From Rhodocyclaceae bacterium (lineage in GTDB: Bacteria; Pseudomonadota; Gammaproteobacteria; Burkholderiales; Usitatibacteraceae), in contig JADCJC010000065.1 in the NCBI GenBank assembly GCA_020247395.1, positions 1 to 64,000 of the forward strand: 64,000 bases of DNA. Reading direction: 5' to 3'. This document shows positions 9,406-18,435 of the stretch, piece after piece. The notes beneath the pieces are model-generated. The model was given only the letters and a program-made list of their open reading frames with translations, searched no databases and had not been told where the DNA came from. The position numbers and the translations under genes are program-made. Numbering within the stretch: the first letter of the stretch is position 1; each line of letters opens with the position of its first letter.

Positions 9406-9957
9406 TTAAGTCGCAAGATTGAGTAAATGCTGCCGGTAGTACTTGAGCTCTTCAATGGATTCGTGAATATCGGCCAACGCCTCATGTTTGCCGTGTTTAG
9501 TCAAGCCCGACATGATGGCAGGCTTCCAACGTTTGGCGAGTTCCTTGAGAGTTGACACGTCCAGATTACGGTAATGGAAGTAGGCCTCCAACTGCGGCAT
9601 CCACTTGGCCATAAAGCGACGATCCTGGCAGATGGAGTTACCACACATCGGCGAGGTATTGGCGGGTACGTATTCACGCAGAAACTCGATCATTTGCCGT
9701 TCGACGAACCCTTCAGTCAGGGTGGAGGCCTTCACCTTTTCGATCAAGCCTGATTTGCGGTGGGTGGATTTGTTCCACGAATCCATCGCATCGAGCACGC
9801 TATCCGGCTGGTGGACGACGAGCACCGGTGCCTCGGCGACAACATTGAGCTGGGCATCGGTGACAACCATTGCAATTTCGATAATGACGTCGGTCTCTGG
9901 TTTGAGGCCGGTCATCTCCATATCGAGCCAGATAAGATTGTTTTGGTCTTGTGCCAT
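9406..9957 (-). CDS. orn: Oligoribonuclease
   Basis: 3'-5' exoribonuclease that degrades the last two- to five-base RNA fragments (including pGpG, the product of c-di-GMP breakdown), 183 residues. The DEDD motifs are visible: DMEMTGL near the N-terminus, a central SICQDRRFM, and [14 protein letters not shown] near the C-terminus. The start at ATG 9957 gives the typical [18 protein letters not shown] beginning; upstream in-frame starts would add an unneeded leader. It is divergent from the M48 protease gene with 53 bases between. The pGpG link is relevant because many c-di-GMP proteins lie elsewhere in the window. Confidence 0.95.
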   Translation of the reverse strand: MAQDQNNLIWLDMEMTGLKPETDVIIEIAMVVTDAQLNVVAEAPVLVVHQPDSVLDAMDSWNKSTHRKSGLIEKVKASTLTEGFVERQMIEFLREYVPANTSPMCGNSICQDRRFMAKWMPQLEAYFHYRNLDVSTLKELAKRWKPAIMSGLTKHGKHEALADIHESIEELKYYRQHLLNLAT

Positions 9958-10010
9958 GGGAACGTAAGATAATGGGTTATTCAACGTGTAGTTTCTCACG
10001 AAGCCCATCC

Positions 10011-11330
10011 ATGACCGCAGCGACCTCATTTACCTTTACCCTTATCTTTTTGGCCGCTACCGCCATCAGTCTGGCCTTTGGCGTTTGGCTGAGTCTGCGC
10101 CACATGCGCCACGTCGCCCAGCATCGTCAAGCCGTGCCCGCCGAGTTCGCCGACAGCATCACGCTGGGTGCCCACCAAAAAGCCGCAGATTACACCCTCG
10201 ACAAACAGCGCCTCGGCCTCGCTGAAGAGGCGCTAAGCGCTGTGATACTGCTCGCGATGACGCTGGGAGGCGGATTGGCGTGGCTCCATCTTTCCACCAA
10301 CGGCCTGTTTGGCAATGTGTACGCCGATGGCCTCGCGTTTATCGCGGCGGTGGGGATTGTGACGGGTTTGCTTGGCCTGCCGTTTGATCTCTACCGGACG
10401 TTTGTCATCGAAGCAAAATACGGCTTTAACAAAACTACTCTGCGCACCTACATTACCGATGCCGTGAAAGGCTGGGCGCTGGCGGTGGTGATCGGTGCGC
10501 CGCTGCTGCTTGCCACGCTGTGGCTGATGGAAAAAATGGGCAGCCTGTGGTGGTTGTACGTTTGGCTGGTATGGACCGGATTTTCGTTGCTCATGATCGC
10601 TGTCTATCCGACGTTTATCGCACCGCTGTTTAACAAATTCTTGCCGTTGGAAGATGCAAGCCTCAAAGCGCGAATTGAAGCCCTGTTGAACAAGTGTGGC
10701 TTCCATGCCAAGGGTCTGTTTGTCATGGACGGCTCCAAACGCTCCTCCCACGGCAATGCGTACTTCACTGGGCTGGGTAAATCCAAACAAATTGTGTTCT
10801 TTGATACGCTGATGCAGCGTCTGACGGCTGAAGAAATCGAGGCGGTGCTGGCGCATGAGCTGGGACATTTTAAACGCCGCCATATCGTTAAACGCTTGGT
10901 GGCGATGTTCGCGAGTACGTTTGTGATGCTGGCGCTGATGGGCTGGGTGATTGACAAACCCTGGTTCTATGAAGGGCTGGGGCTGCCCGTTGCGGCATCA
11001 GCGGTGGCGGCCGCCGAGACAGGTATGGCATCTGCACCGGTGGCGGTCTCGCTGGTACTATTCTTCACCGTACTGCCGGTGTTTTCCTTCTGGATGACCC
11101 CGCTTTCAAGTTTGGTCTCGCGTAAACATGAGTTTGAGGCCGATGCCTACGCCGCAGAGCAAACCAACGCCCGCGACCTGATCTCCGCACTGGTCAAGCT
11201 TTATCGGGATAATGCCTCCACACTGACTCCCGATCCGTTGCACTCGGCGGTTTATGATTCCCATCCGCCGGCGGCAATCCGTATAGCCCATTTGCATACC
11301 TTCTCGCCCGCTGCGGCACCAACCACATGA
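10011..11330 (+). CDS. M48-family membrane zinc metalloprotease (Ste24/CAAX protease-like)
   Basis: Inner-membrane zinc protease, 439 residues, with several transmembrane segments and the zinc motif [11 protein letters not shown] (HExxH, about residue 281). The third ligand is in the downstream [10 protein letters not shown] segment. An N-terminal Ste24-type extension ([12 protein letters not shown], then [12 protein letters not shown]) precedes the peptidase domain. ATG 10011 is chosen because it starts a plausible membrane-anchor segment. The gene overlaps the pterin dehydratase gene by four bases (ATGA), which in turn overlaps rsgA in the same way. Its substrate is not known; the bacterial homologues are thought to act in membrane protein quality control. 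Confidence 0.9.
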   Translation: MTAATSFTFTLIFLAATAISLAFGVWLSLRHMRHVAQHRQAVPAEFADSITLGAHQKAADYTLDKQRLGLAEEALSAVILLAMTLGGGLAWLHLSTNGLFGNVYADGLAFIAAVGIVTGLLGLPFDLYRTFVIEAKYGFNKTTLRTYITDAVKGWALAVVIGAPLLLATLWLMEKMGSLWWLYVWLVWTGFSLLMIAVYPTFIAPLFNKFLPLEDASLKARIEALLNKCGFHAKGLFVMDGSKRSSHGNAYFTGLGKSKQIVFFDTLMQRLTAEEIEAVLAHELGHFKRRHIVKRLVAMFASTFVMLALMGWVIDKPWFYEGLGLPVAASAVAAAETGMASAPVAVSLVLFFTVLPVFSFWMTPLSSLVSRKHEFEADAYAAEQTNARDLISALVKLYRDNASTLTPDPLHSAVYDSHPPAAIRIAHLHTFSPAAAPTT

Positions 11331-11647
11331 TCCTTGCAAACATGCATTGCGCCCCCGGCGGACAGGCGGCTGCGCTTGATGACACGACTATCAATGCCCA
11401 CCTTGCGAGTCTCAACGGTTGGGCACGGGTCGGCAATGAAATTCGCAAAACCTACCGGTTCAAGAATTACCATGAGACCATGGCCTTTGTGAATGCAAGT
11501 GCCTGGGTTTCGCATCAGCAAGACCATCATCCCGATATGAGTGTGCACTTCAACCGTTGCGTTGTGGCTTACTCGACACACGATGCTGGCGGCATTACGC
11601 TAAATGACTTCATTTGCGCCGCCAAGATTGAGGCGCTGACTAAATGA
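11327..11647 (+). CDS. phhB: 4a-hydroxytetrahydrobiopterin dehydratase (pterin-4-alpha-carbinolamine dehydratase)
   Basis: Small enzyme, 106 residues, that dehydrates 4a-hydroxytetrahydropterin and so recycles the pterin cofactor of aromatic amino acid hydroxylases. The family signature is clear: Q-D-HHPDMSVHFNRCVV followed by YSTHDAGGITLND. The start ATG overlaps the stop of the M48 gene (ATGA), and its own stop overlaps the start of rsgA (ATGA), so the three genes are translationally coupled. No phenylalanine hydroxylase gene is in the window. A housekeeping role in pterin metabolism is likely. Confidence 0.93.
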   Translation: MILANMHCAPGGQAAALDDTTINAHLASLNGWARVGNEIRKTYRFKNYHETMAFVNASAWVSHQQDHHPDMSVHFNRCVVAYSTHDAGGITLNDFICAAKIEALTK

Positions 11648-12546
11648 CGGCCCCCATCAAGGCGCTGGTCACGGGGGATTTTGGTCGCGAATACTTGGTC
11701 ATGCTGCCTGACCGCAGTGAGTGTGTCGCGTCGCGCAAAGGCAAGAAACAGGACGTCACGTGTGGCGATGAGGTGCTCATCTCCATGACGGGTCCAAAGG
11801 CGGCGCGTATCGATGAGGTACTGTCCCGACGCAATGTTTTGTTTCGACAAGATGTCTGGCGTGAGAAAACGCTCGCGGCGAATATCGACCACGCGGTCAT
11901 TATCTGTGCACCAAGCCCGCCCTTCTCACCGACCTTCTTGAACCTGTGTTTGCTGGCCTGTGAAGCGGCCAACATCGCGGTGACGATCATGCTCAACAAA
12001 AAAGACCTGCCCGAGTTTGACGCGGCATACGCGGGTTTACGCCATCTCGAAAAAATCGGCTACAACGTACTACCGATCTCGGCAAAGTTCGATATCAGCC
12101 CGCTGCGCCCGCTCCTCGACGGTAAGAAAACCTTGTTTGTTGGCGAATCCGGTATGGGAAAATCACGCACAGTAAACAATCTGGTGATGCGTGACGTCGC
12201 GAAAGAAGGCGGCATATCGCTTGCGCTCAACGCCGGCAAACATACCACCACCTTTACCCGGCTCTACTGGTTGGATAAAGATACGGCGATTATCGATTCT
12301 CCTGGCATGCAATCGTTTGGCCTGTTTCACTTGGAAGACGACGACATCGCCTACGCAATGCCGGAGTTTCGCCCGTACTTTGGTGAGTGTAAGTTCAATG
12401 ACTGTGCCCACATGGACGAGCCGGGCTGCGCGGTAATTGCCGCCACCGAGCTTGGCAAAATCGAGGCGCAACGCCTGACCTTTTATCAGGCGTTAATCGA
12501 GCAGCAGCGCGAGCTCCGACAGTCGCACCCGGAGTGGAAACGTTAG
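11644..12546 (+). CDS. rsgA: Ribosome small-subunit-dependent GTPase RsgA
   Basis: Circularly permuted GTPase acting late in 30S ribosomal subunit maturation, 300 residues. Motifs appear in permuted order: an N-terminal OB-fold (ending near EVLSRRNVLFRQD), G4 NKKDL, then G1 GESGMGKS, then G3 DSPG. A C-terminal zinc-binding knuckle follows (CKFNDCAHMDEPGCAV). Length and domain order are normal. It is the last intact gene of a coupled M48 / phhB / rsgA set. A frameshifted glyoxalase-fold gene starts directly after it. Confidence 0.95.
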   Translation: MTAPIKALVTGDFGREYLVMLPDRSECVASRKGKKQDVTCGDEVLISMTGPKAARIDEVLSRRNVLFRQDVWREKTLAANIDHAVIICAPSPPFSPTFLNLCLLACEAANIAVTIMLNKKDLPEFDAAYAGLRHLEKIGYNVLPISAKFDISPLRPLLDGKKTLFVGESGMGKSRTVNNLVMRDVAKEGGISLALNAGKHTTTFTRLYWLDKDTAIIDSPGMQSFGLFHLEDDDIAYAMPEFRPYFGECKFNDCAHMDEPGCAVIAATELGKIEAQRLTFYQALIEQQRELRQSHPEWKR

Positions 12547-12557
12547 CGGACCAGCCG

Positions 12558-12904
12558 ATGTTACTGGGACGACGAACGGTTGCGCATTACGTCGACGATC
12601 TGGGCAAAGCCCGTCGCGGGATTACCGATTTGGTCGGCCGTGCGCCGTACTTCGATGAGCCTTATTACACCGGCTTTGACGTTTGCCGCTATGAATTGGG
12701 CGTGCTGCCCGATATGGTTAGTGTTGGCACCTATTGGGCAGTCGATGACCTCGAGAGAGAGAGGTCGCGAGACTGGTCGGCCTCGCTGCCATAGTTAAAA
12801 CACCGGTGAGTGACGTTGGTGGGGAGATGAAGACAGCGACCGTGACCGATCCGTTCGGCAATGTCATTGGTCTGATTGAAGACCCCAATTTCAAAACGTC
12901 CTAA
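12558..12904 (+). pseudogene. Frameshifted VOC/glyoxalase-family protein
   Basis: Remnant of a small VOC-superfamily protein. The first frame from ATG 12558 gives TVAHYVDDLGKAR, APYFDEPYYTGFDV and YWAVDDLERE, then loses similarity and stops near 12794. Shifting frame inside the (GA)5G tract at 12753-12763 restores a natural VOC ending: REVARLVGLAAIVKTPVSD, then TVTDPFGNVIGLIEDPNF, with a stop at 12902-12904. The net error is two extra bases (or one missing). A short in-frame deletion also seems present before YWAVDDL compared with usual family members. It follows rsgA directly and its last codon overlaps the end of the convergent amidase gene. Slippage at the dinucleotide repeat is the obvious cause; sequencing error is the alternative. 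Confidence 0.75.
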
Positions 12905-14538
12905 CCTTTCTGATTCACCGTCTTGGCAAACTTCGGCATGCGCCGCGCCTTGCTCGCCTGCTCGTAGGCGTATGCCATTGCAAACAGCGCCGACTCGCTC
13001 CAAGCCTCGCCAACGAATGAGATGCCGACCGGCAATCCTGCAACAAAGCCCGCTGGCACCGTGATGTGCGGGTAACCCGCCACCGCCGCCGCCTGCGAAA
13101 AGCCACCGCCGGAATAGTCGCCTCGGATAAAGTCCGTCAACCACGACGGGCTGCCACTTGGCGCAACCAAGGCGTCGAGTTTGTTGTCCTTCAACGCTTT
13201 GTCGATCCCTTCCTCGCGGGAAAACTTAAGGTTATTGGCTAATGCATCGCGATACTCTTTGCTATCGAGTGCGCCTTTTGCCAGCGATTGGACAATCAGT
13301 TCTTGTTGAAAATACGGCATCACCTTGTCGCGATTTTCTTCGTTGAATGCCATCACATCGGCGAGCGTTTTTATCGGCGAATCAGGCGCGTATTCTGCCA
13401 AGTAGGAGGCGACGCCGACTTTGAATTCAAACTGCAACACCTCAAGCTCGGTGGTGCCGTATCGTCCCGCCCCCGGCAACTGTGCCAAGTCCACCAACTC
13501 CGCGCCTTGTGCCCGTAATACATCGAGCGCCTTTTCAACCACGGATGATGCCAAGTCGTTACGACCACCAAACTGGCTGCGCACAACACCGATCCGTTTA
13601 CCCTTGAGCCCGTCCCTATCCAGAAACTTGGTATAGTCCCGCATCCTCGCGTTCGCCTCAGCCGTCGCGCCATCTTTTGGATCAGTTCCGGCGATCGCAT
13701 TCATCAATACCGCCGCATCTGCCACCGTGCGCGTCATCGGCCCTGCGGTATCTTGTGAGGCCGCGATCGGAATGATGCCGCTGCGGCTCACCAGCCCGAG
13801 TGTCGGTTTGAACCCAACGATACCGTTGGCACTCGACGGAGACACAATGGAGCCGTCGGTTTCGGTGCCAATGGTGACCGTTGCAAAGCCGGCTGCTGCG
13901 GCTGCGCCTGATCCTGAGCTAGAACCGCTGGCGTTGCGATCCAGTACGTGGGGATTCCTAGTCAAGCCACCGCGCGAACTCCAGCCGGAGGTCGAACGTG
14001 TCGAACGAAAGTTAGCCCATTCGGAGAGGTTGGTTTTGCCGATAATGACCGCCCCGGCGTCGCGCAATTTCGCCACGATGAACGCATCACGATTTGGCCG
14101 CGACCCCACCAATGCGAGTGAGCCCGCCGTCGTCTGCATCTTGTCCGAGGTGGCGATGTTATCTTTGATCAGCACCGGAATACCGTGCATCGGACCGCGC
14201 ACCTTACCTGCCTTGCGTTCGGCATCAAGCACGCGCGCGATCAGCAATGCGTCCGGATTAAGCTCAATCACGGAATTGATGCGCGGACCATTTTTGTCCA
14301 GGGCCTTGATGCGCGCAAGATAAGCGCGCACGATCGCCTGACTGGATGTTTTGCCGGACTGCATTGCCGCTTGCAGCGTCGCGACACTGGCATCAGAAAC
14401 ATTAAGCGCCGCATTTGATGTCGTGCTTGTAGATGCCGCCATGGCAAACTCTCCTGTCAGTGCCCCAGCGGTTGCAGTCAAGAATGTCACCAACACAAGC
14501 AGGCCGCTGCGCGACATTCTACGTCTCGTTAGTTTCAT
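12901..14538 (-). CDS. Amidase-signature family amidase, exported
   Basis: Amidase-signature hydrolase, 545 residues from the ATG at 14538. The Ser-cisSer-Lys triad regions are visible: VLIKDNIA (Lys), the Gly/Ser-rich NASGSSSGSG stretch, and GTETDGSI (cis-Ser region). The N-terminus (MKLTRRRMSRSGLLVLVTFLTATAG) looks like a signal peptide, so the enzyme probably acts in the periplasm or outside. The upstream carboxypeptidase gene ends in ATGA at this start codon, so the two are translated as a pair. Possible roles are peptide amide or acyl-amide hydrolysis; the family is too diverse to name a substrate. Confidence 0.9.
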   Translation of the reverse strand: MKLTRRRMSRSGLLVLVTFLTATAGALTGEFAMAASTSTTSNAALNVSDASVATLQAAMQSGKTSSQAIVRAYLARIKALDKNGPRINSVIELNPDALLIARVLDAERKAGKVRGPMHGIPVLIKDNIATSDKMQTTAGSLALVGSRPNRDAFIVAKLRDAGAVIIGKTNLSEWANFRSTRSTSGWSSRGGLTRNPHVLDRNASGSSSGSGAAAAAGFATVTIGTETDGSIVSPSSANGIVGFKPTLGLVSRSGIIPIAASQDTAGPMTRTVADAAVLMNAIAGTDPKDGATAEANARMRDYTKFLDRDGLKGKRIGVVRSQFGGRNDLASSVVEKALDVLRAQGAELVDLAQLPGAGRYGTTELEVLQFEFKVGVASYLAEYAPDSPIKTLADVMAFNEENRDKVMPYFQQELIVQSLAKGALDSKEYRDALANNLKFSREEGIDKALKDNKLDALVAPSGSPSWLTDFIRGDYSGGGFSQAAAVAGYPHITVPAGFVAGLPVGISFVGEAWSESALFAMAYAYEQASKARRMPKFAKTVNQKG

Positions 14539-16229
14539 TTTAGAACTACCTTTGTGTGTATTGCGCCGGCCTTGTCGTGACGCACCGTCAGCTTCAGTTC
14601 TTCTCCCGCGTTGCCCTTCACCATCCACTCGGTGATGGCGCGGTCGGCGGTGGGCGCGGTATCAGTCCAGAAACTCATCAAGGTATGTTTGTAGGCCCGG
14701 CCTTCGAGCTCGCCCATGTTGTCGCGCAGCTTGCCATTCACCAGCTCCACACCGCCCGGCAGAGTAATCTCGGCAATCACGCCGCGCGATTGGTTGCGCG
14801 CTTTGGCGCGCTTGGAGACGTAACTCGGCAGGTAGCCGGTGTTTTGCACCACCAGTTGGATGCAATAAGTACCATCTGCAACTGCCACTGCCGTAAGTGA
14901 TACCAGCTCCAGCTTCGGCGAAATCATCGCGTTGTGCAGAATCCAATCTGGAAACTTCGCGACTTCCCTTTCCAGCAAATGCGGTGGCGGATTGCGGAAG
15001 GCGAGCAACTTGTCCCAGCCGCCGATTTCGACTGCTCCTAACTGGGGATGCTCAAACGTGTACCAATCGACGTATCCACGGCCTTTTAACTCACGATCCG
15101 CCCACGCCAACATTCTTAAATCATCTTCCACCGGATGTGAACGGAACCAGTCAATGTATTTGTAATTAGTAATCCCCGCTTCGCGCATCGGGCACCAAAT
15201 CTCCACGGTCCACTCATAGATACCGAGGTGGTCGTAAATCCAGTTAAAGGTTCCGGTAATAACCTCCTTCGGATGGTAACGAAACTCATGGTACGTGCTA
15301 ATGGCCGGATAACCCGTCACCTCGGTGCCCTTCACACCCTGACGTTTGTACTCCCACAAATCCTCTGCGGGCATGTCCTCGTCCGGCGAAGTGCCGGATG
15401 GGCGCAGCAATACGCCACTCCAAGTATGGAACGTCAAGCCGCCGGTGATGTTGGGGTGGTGTGCCATGAAGTGCACCACCGAGCGGACTTCGGGTTCGGA
15501 GGTTGGGTATGGCCCCGCACCGAGCTGCTCGAACTCCTGCCGCCAGCCGGCGGGGAAATTACGGTTGAGGTCGAGGCCCTGTTTATCCTTGTTGACCTTT
15601 ACCGTGAAGCCGTCGTAATCATACATGCGACCTTCCGGCAGGATGCGGTAGTACTGACCGCCATACTCGGTAGGCTCACGTGGGATCATCAAGCGCGTTT
15701 CGACCGGGTGGCACTTCCAGTTACCGTTGGGGTCCGGAATGCGCATCGACAGGATACGACCGTCACCGTCGATGTCTTCAATGTCGAGCCCGTCAACCGG
15801 TTCTTCGTCATAAGGGTACGGACGCGTCGAGGAGCGGATTATCTTGGGCCCACCGTCTTCAACCGAGCGCATCGCCCATTCGGCACCATCCGGATTCATG
15901 CGCGGACAAATGTAGAACGCGCGCGTGTCCAGACAGCGAGTGATGTCGTCACGTTTGCCAAACTGCGTCACCAGCGTATTGATGAAGTACAACGAGGCGG
16001 TGGTCGCCGCCAACTCGCTGGCGTGAATGTTGCCGTCGATCCAGTAAGCGGGCTTGTCTGCGGCCGGACCGGTCTTGGTGTTGGTTGCAGTCAGCACCCA
16101 GATATCGCGCCCTTCGAAACTCTTGCCGATTGACTCGATTGAGAGAATTGCGGGGTGGGTCGCAGCATAGCATCGCAAAATCTCCGTAAACTCGGCAAAT
16201 CGATAAAATCGGTCAAACTTAACATCCAT
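14535..16229 (-). CDS. M14-family zinc carboxypeptidase
   Basis: Zinc carboxypeptidase of the M14 family, 564 residues. Zinc ligands are His69 and Glu72 in GNIHASELAAT and a third His in LTFHTWSG. The substrate-anchoring Arg is in GLDLNRNFP, and the catalytic Glu lies in YEWTVEIW. No signal peptide is evident, so it is probably cytoplasmic. The C-terminal 130 residues form an added beta-rich domain. The gene overlaps the exported amidase gene by four bases (ATGA), so both may serve breakdown of the same modified peptide, though they seem to act in different compartments. The substrate is unknown. Confidence 0.9.
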   Translation of the reverse strand: MDVKFDRFYRFAEFTEILRCYAATHPAILSIESIGKSFEGRDIWVLTATNTKTGPAADKPAYWIDGNIHASELAATTASLYFINTLVTQFGKRDDITRCLDTRAFYICPRMNPDGAEWAMRSVEDGGPKIIRSSTRPYPYDEEPVDGLDIEDIDGDGRILSMRIPDPNGNWKCHPVETRLMIPREPTEYGGQYYRILPEGRMYDYDGFTVKVNKDKQGLDLNRNFPAGWRQEFEQLGAGPYPTSEPEVRSVVHFMAHHPNITGGLTFHTWSGVLLRPSGTSPDEDMPAEDLWEYKRQGVKGTEVTGYPAISTYHEFRYHPKEVITGTFNWIYDHLGIYEWTVEIWCPMREAGITNYKYIDWFRSHPVEDDLRMLAWADRELKGRGYVDWYTFEHPQLGAVEIGGWDKLLAFRNPPPHLLEREVAKFPDWILHNAMISPKLELVSLTAVAVADGTYCIQLVVQNTGYLPSYVSKRAKARNQSRGVIAEITLPGGVELVNGKLRDNMGELEGRAYKHTLMSFWTDTAPTADRAITEWMVKGNAGEELKLTVRHDKAGAIHTKVVLK

Positions 16230-16362
16230 CAGTCGTACTCCGGCTAATCGGCTGGTTGAGGCGTGTCGTTTATGGTGCTTGTAACAAGGCCTGACCAGTG
16301 TATTTTGACACTCGACCGATCAAGCCCCTGAACTTTTTTGGATTTTTGTACTCATCTTCTAC

Positions 16363-16776
16363 ATGAAGCGTGTTTTCCAGTGTCATTTGCGGGGCAAGCG
16401 GCTGACAGCCACATTGACCATTGTGCTGCTCAGCATAAGCCAGTTCGCTGTGGCGATGCACGCCTGCTCGCCAAAGAAAATATCTTCATCCGTCGCAGTG
16501 ATTACCCATCATGCATTGGAAAGCGGACGCGATTGTGATTGCCCGTCTGAGAACGCCAGCAGCGCCGGCGGTAACGCGGCACTTTGTAAGCAGCACTGCG
16601 AAAGCGGTCATCAAAACCTCGCCAAGCCGTTTGCTGCCGATCAGATTAGCTTTTTCGCCTTCTTTTCCGTCCCAATTGTTACCCAAGTCAAGATGCAACG
16701 CGCCCGGTCACTGCGCCCTGCCGACCGCGTGGCCACGACTCCGCCATTCCTGAGAAACGCGACCCTGCGCATTTGA
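16363..16776 (+). CDS. Hypothetical exported cysteine/histidine-rich protein
   Basis: Unrecognised 137-residue protein. An N-terminal hydrophobic stretch (LTIVLLSISQFAVA) suggests export, followed by several cysteines: MHAC, DCDC, and LCKQHCESGHQ. The C-HxxHC-like pattern and the position ahead of MerP-like and MerT-like genes suggest metal binding in the periplasm. Proteins of this look occur near copper-resistance genes, but I cannot assign a named family. No clear ribosome site precedes the ATG. Confidence 0.6.
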   Translation: MKRVFQCHLRGKRLTATLTIVLLSISQFAVAMHACSPKKISSSVAVITHHALESGRDCDCPSENASSAGGNAALCKQHCESGHQNLAKPFAADQISFFAFFSVPIVTQVKMQRARSLRPADRVATTPPFLRNATLRI

Positions 16777-16863
16777 TGTCGCGCTGACATCGCTGCCCGG
16801 TAGTGTCCCCTCATTGCCAGTTACGGTTGGCACGAGGCTCCCATTGATCACTCAGGAACTGCC

Positions 16864-17601
16864 ATGCCTTATCATTTAATTTCGTCTCCATTGGCGAAGA
16901 AGCGCGCGTTATCGGTCACTCTTTCATTTATTGGTGTCCCTGTTCTTGTCTCATCCTTGTCGGCAAATGCCAAACCCATTGCCTTCGCCGAGGCTGTGAC
17001 GATGATGCACGAGCGAGATGCCACCATGGTCTCGACCGAGGTGTACTACGCGCCGAAGGTTTGGTGGTCGCTTGGTATTGCCGATGTAAAAATGACCTCC
17101 GACAATAAGCAGCACGAAATGGATGCGAAATACGCGCAGTTCAATTTCTTGCTGAAGCGTTGGAACATGCCGAACGCGCAGGCCAACATCTTTGCTTCTG
17201 GGGGGTTCGGCTGGGCGGATTCAGTCAAGCAAGGGGTAATGGGAGTAACTCACCCAGGACACAGCGTTTCACAGACCGCGCGGTACAGTGAATCGGCGCG
17301 CCGCGTTGTGTTACAGGGCGACTACGAAACACGGCAGTTTTATTCGAGCCTCAAAGTCGACGTACAACAGACACCGCTCTTTTATGACCGGCTTGACGTC
17401 GGCCAGATCGGTTTCTCACCGGTTGCGCACGACTACGAAGACTTGGCGGTATGGCTTGTCGCGCAGGTCAAGAAATATCGTGGTACGACCGACAAAACCG
17501 AAGGTGGCGCGTTTATACGTCTCTTCAAGAGAAACGTTTGGGTGGAAATCGGCGTGACTGAGCGCCGCAAGCCCCAGATGATGTTTATGGTTAACTACTA
17601 A
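16864..17601 (+). CDS. Hypothetical outer-membrane-like protein in metal cluster
   Basis: Unrecognised 245-residue protein with a signal peptide (VPVLVSSLSANA before KPIAF). The rest is rich in alternating aromatic and polar residues typical of beta strands, and ends in an aromatic residue (MMFMVNY), the usual outer-membrane barrel ending. A histidine/methionine-containing segment (TMMHERDATM) lies early in the mature part. AGGAA lies eight bases before the ATG. The gene sits between a Cys-rich exported protein and a MerP-like protein on one strand, so a role in metal resistance or sensing is possible but unproven. Confidence 0.7.
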   Translation: MPYHLISSPLAKKRALSVTLSFIGVPVLVSSLSANAKPIAFAEAVTMMHERDATMVSTEVYYAPKVWWSLGIADVKMTSDNKQHEMDAKYAQFNFLLKRWNMPNAQANIFASGGFGWADSVKQGVMGVTHPGHSVSQTARYSESARRVVLQGDYETRQFYSSLKVDVQQTPLFYDRLDVGQIGFSPVAHDYEDLAVWLVAQVKKYRGTTDKTEGGAFIRLFKRNVWVEIGVTERRKPQMMFMVNY

Positions 17602-17637
17602 TCAACGATTACAAAATTTACGAAACAGGAATTCCAA

Positions 17638-17979
17638 ATGAAAAACTTACAAACTCTGTTCGCATCCGTCACGTTGGCCGCCGCCTTCGCAACACCGGCA
17701 TTCGCCGCACCCAAAACCATTCAGATTGGACTCGACGGCCTAGTCTGCGCATTCTGCGCCCAAGGCGTGGAGAAAAAAATGAAGGCACAGGCCGCCACTG
17801 ACAAGGTATTCGTTAGCCTAGATAAAAAGGTCGCGGTCGTCGCACTCAAGGACGGCCAAGATATCCCCGACGCCACCATCAAAGCGGAAATTACCGACGC
17901 GGGTTACGTGGTGAAGTCCATCGCCCGTAGCGAAGAAACCTTTGACGCGCTGACTAAAAAGATCAAAGCGAGCAAGTAA
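17638..17979 (+). CDS. Heavy-metal-associated (HMA) domain protein, MerP-like
   Basis: Periplasmic single-domain metal-binding protein, 113 residues. The signal peptide ends near AFAA before PKTIQI. The HMA motif is LVCAFCAQGVEKKM (Cys37 and Cys40) in place of the usual GMTCxxC, with the ferredoxin-like fold ending VVKSIA. A 20-residue charged tail follows the domain. The ribosome site AGGAA lies before the ATG. The stop codon overlaps the start of a MerT-like membrane protein gene (TAATG), so the pair resembles a MerP-MerT uptake unit. Copper or mercury are the likely ligands. Confidence 0.85.
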   Translation: MKNLQTLFASVTLAAAFATPAFAAPKTIQIGLDGLVCAFCAQGVEKKMKAQAATDKVFVSLDKKVAVVALKDGQDIPDATIKAEITDAGYVVKSIARSEETFDALTKKIKASK

Positions 17980-18380
17980 TGCCGGACGAATCTTCGCTGG
18001 ACCCAGCCCTGAAGCAAAACGCGGCTGCCTCGTTTTTATCGCTGCTCACCAGCGGCAGCACGCTGATCTGTTGCGCGTTACCGGCCTTGCTGGTGTCAGT
18101 CGGAGCGGGTGCGGCGACGGCGGGACTGGTCACCACCTTCCCGCAGATCGTTTGGCTGTCGGAACACAAGGTGGCATTGTTCGCGATTGCCAGTGTGATG
18201 CTGCTGGCAGCCGGAGTGATGCAGTGGCGGGCGAGGTCACTCCCCTGCCCTGCCGACCCGGCCCTCGCCGCTACCTGTAACCGGGCGCGTCGGTGGGCTG
18301 CGGCAATCTATACCTTCTCGGTAGTGATGTTCGTCACGGGATTCTTCTTCGCCTTCTTGGCACCAATCATTTTTGGGTAA
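17979..18380 (+). CDS. MerT-like membrane transport protein
   Basis: Inner-membrane protein of 133 residues with three predicted transmembrane helices (about 22-52, 62-82, 106-130). A vicinal cysteine pair lies in helix 1 (ICCALPALL, Cys31-Cys32) and a second pair in the loop between helices 2 and 3 (Cys90 and Cys100). That layout is the same as in the mercuric ion carrier MerT. It is translationally coupled to the MerP-like gene upstream. No mercuric reductase or MerR regulator gene is nearby, so the unit may handle another soft metal. Assignment is by topology and cysteine pattern, not by close sequence match. Confidence 0.7.
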   Translation: MPDESSLDPALKQNAAASFLSLLTSGSTLICCALPALLVSVGAGAATAGLVTTFPQIVWLSEHKVALFAIASVMLLAAGVMQWRARSLPCPADPALAATCNRARRWAAAIYTFSVVMFVTGFFFAFLAPIIFG

Positions 18381-18435
18381 AGTCGTTCATTGACGGACGT
18401 TTCCAAGCGAAAGGGCCGCAAAATGCCCGCCGATA

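Noticed and set aside
15228-16133. Plus-strand open frame of 301 codons opposite the carboxypeptidase gene
   Set aside because: The minus strand encodes a complete M14 protease with all catalytic residues, so this is a shadow.
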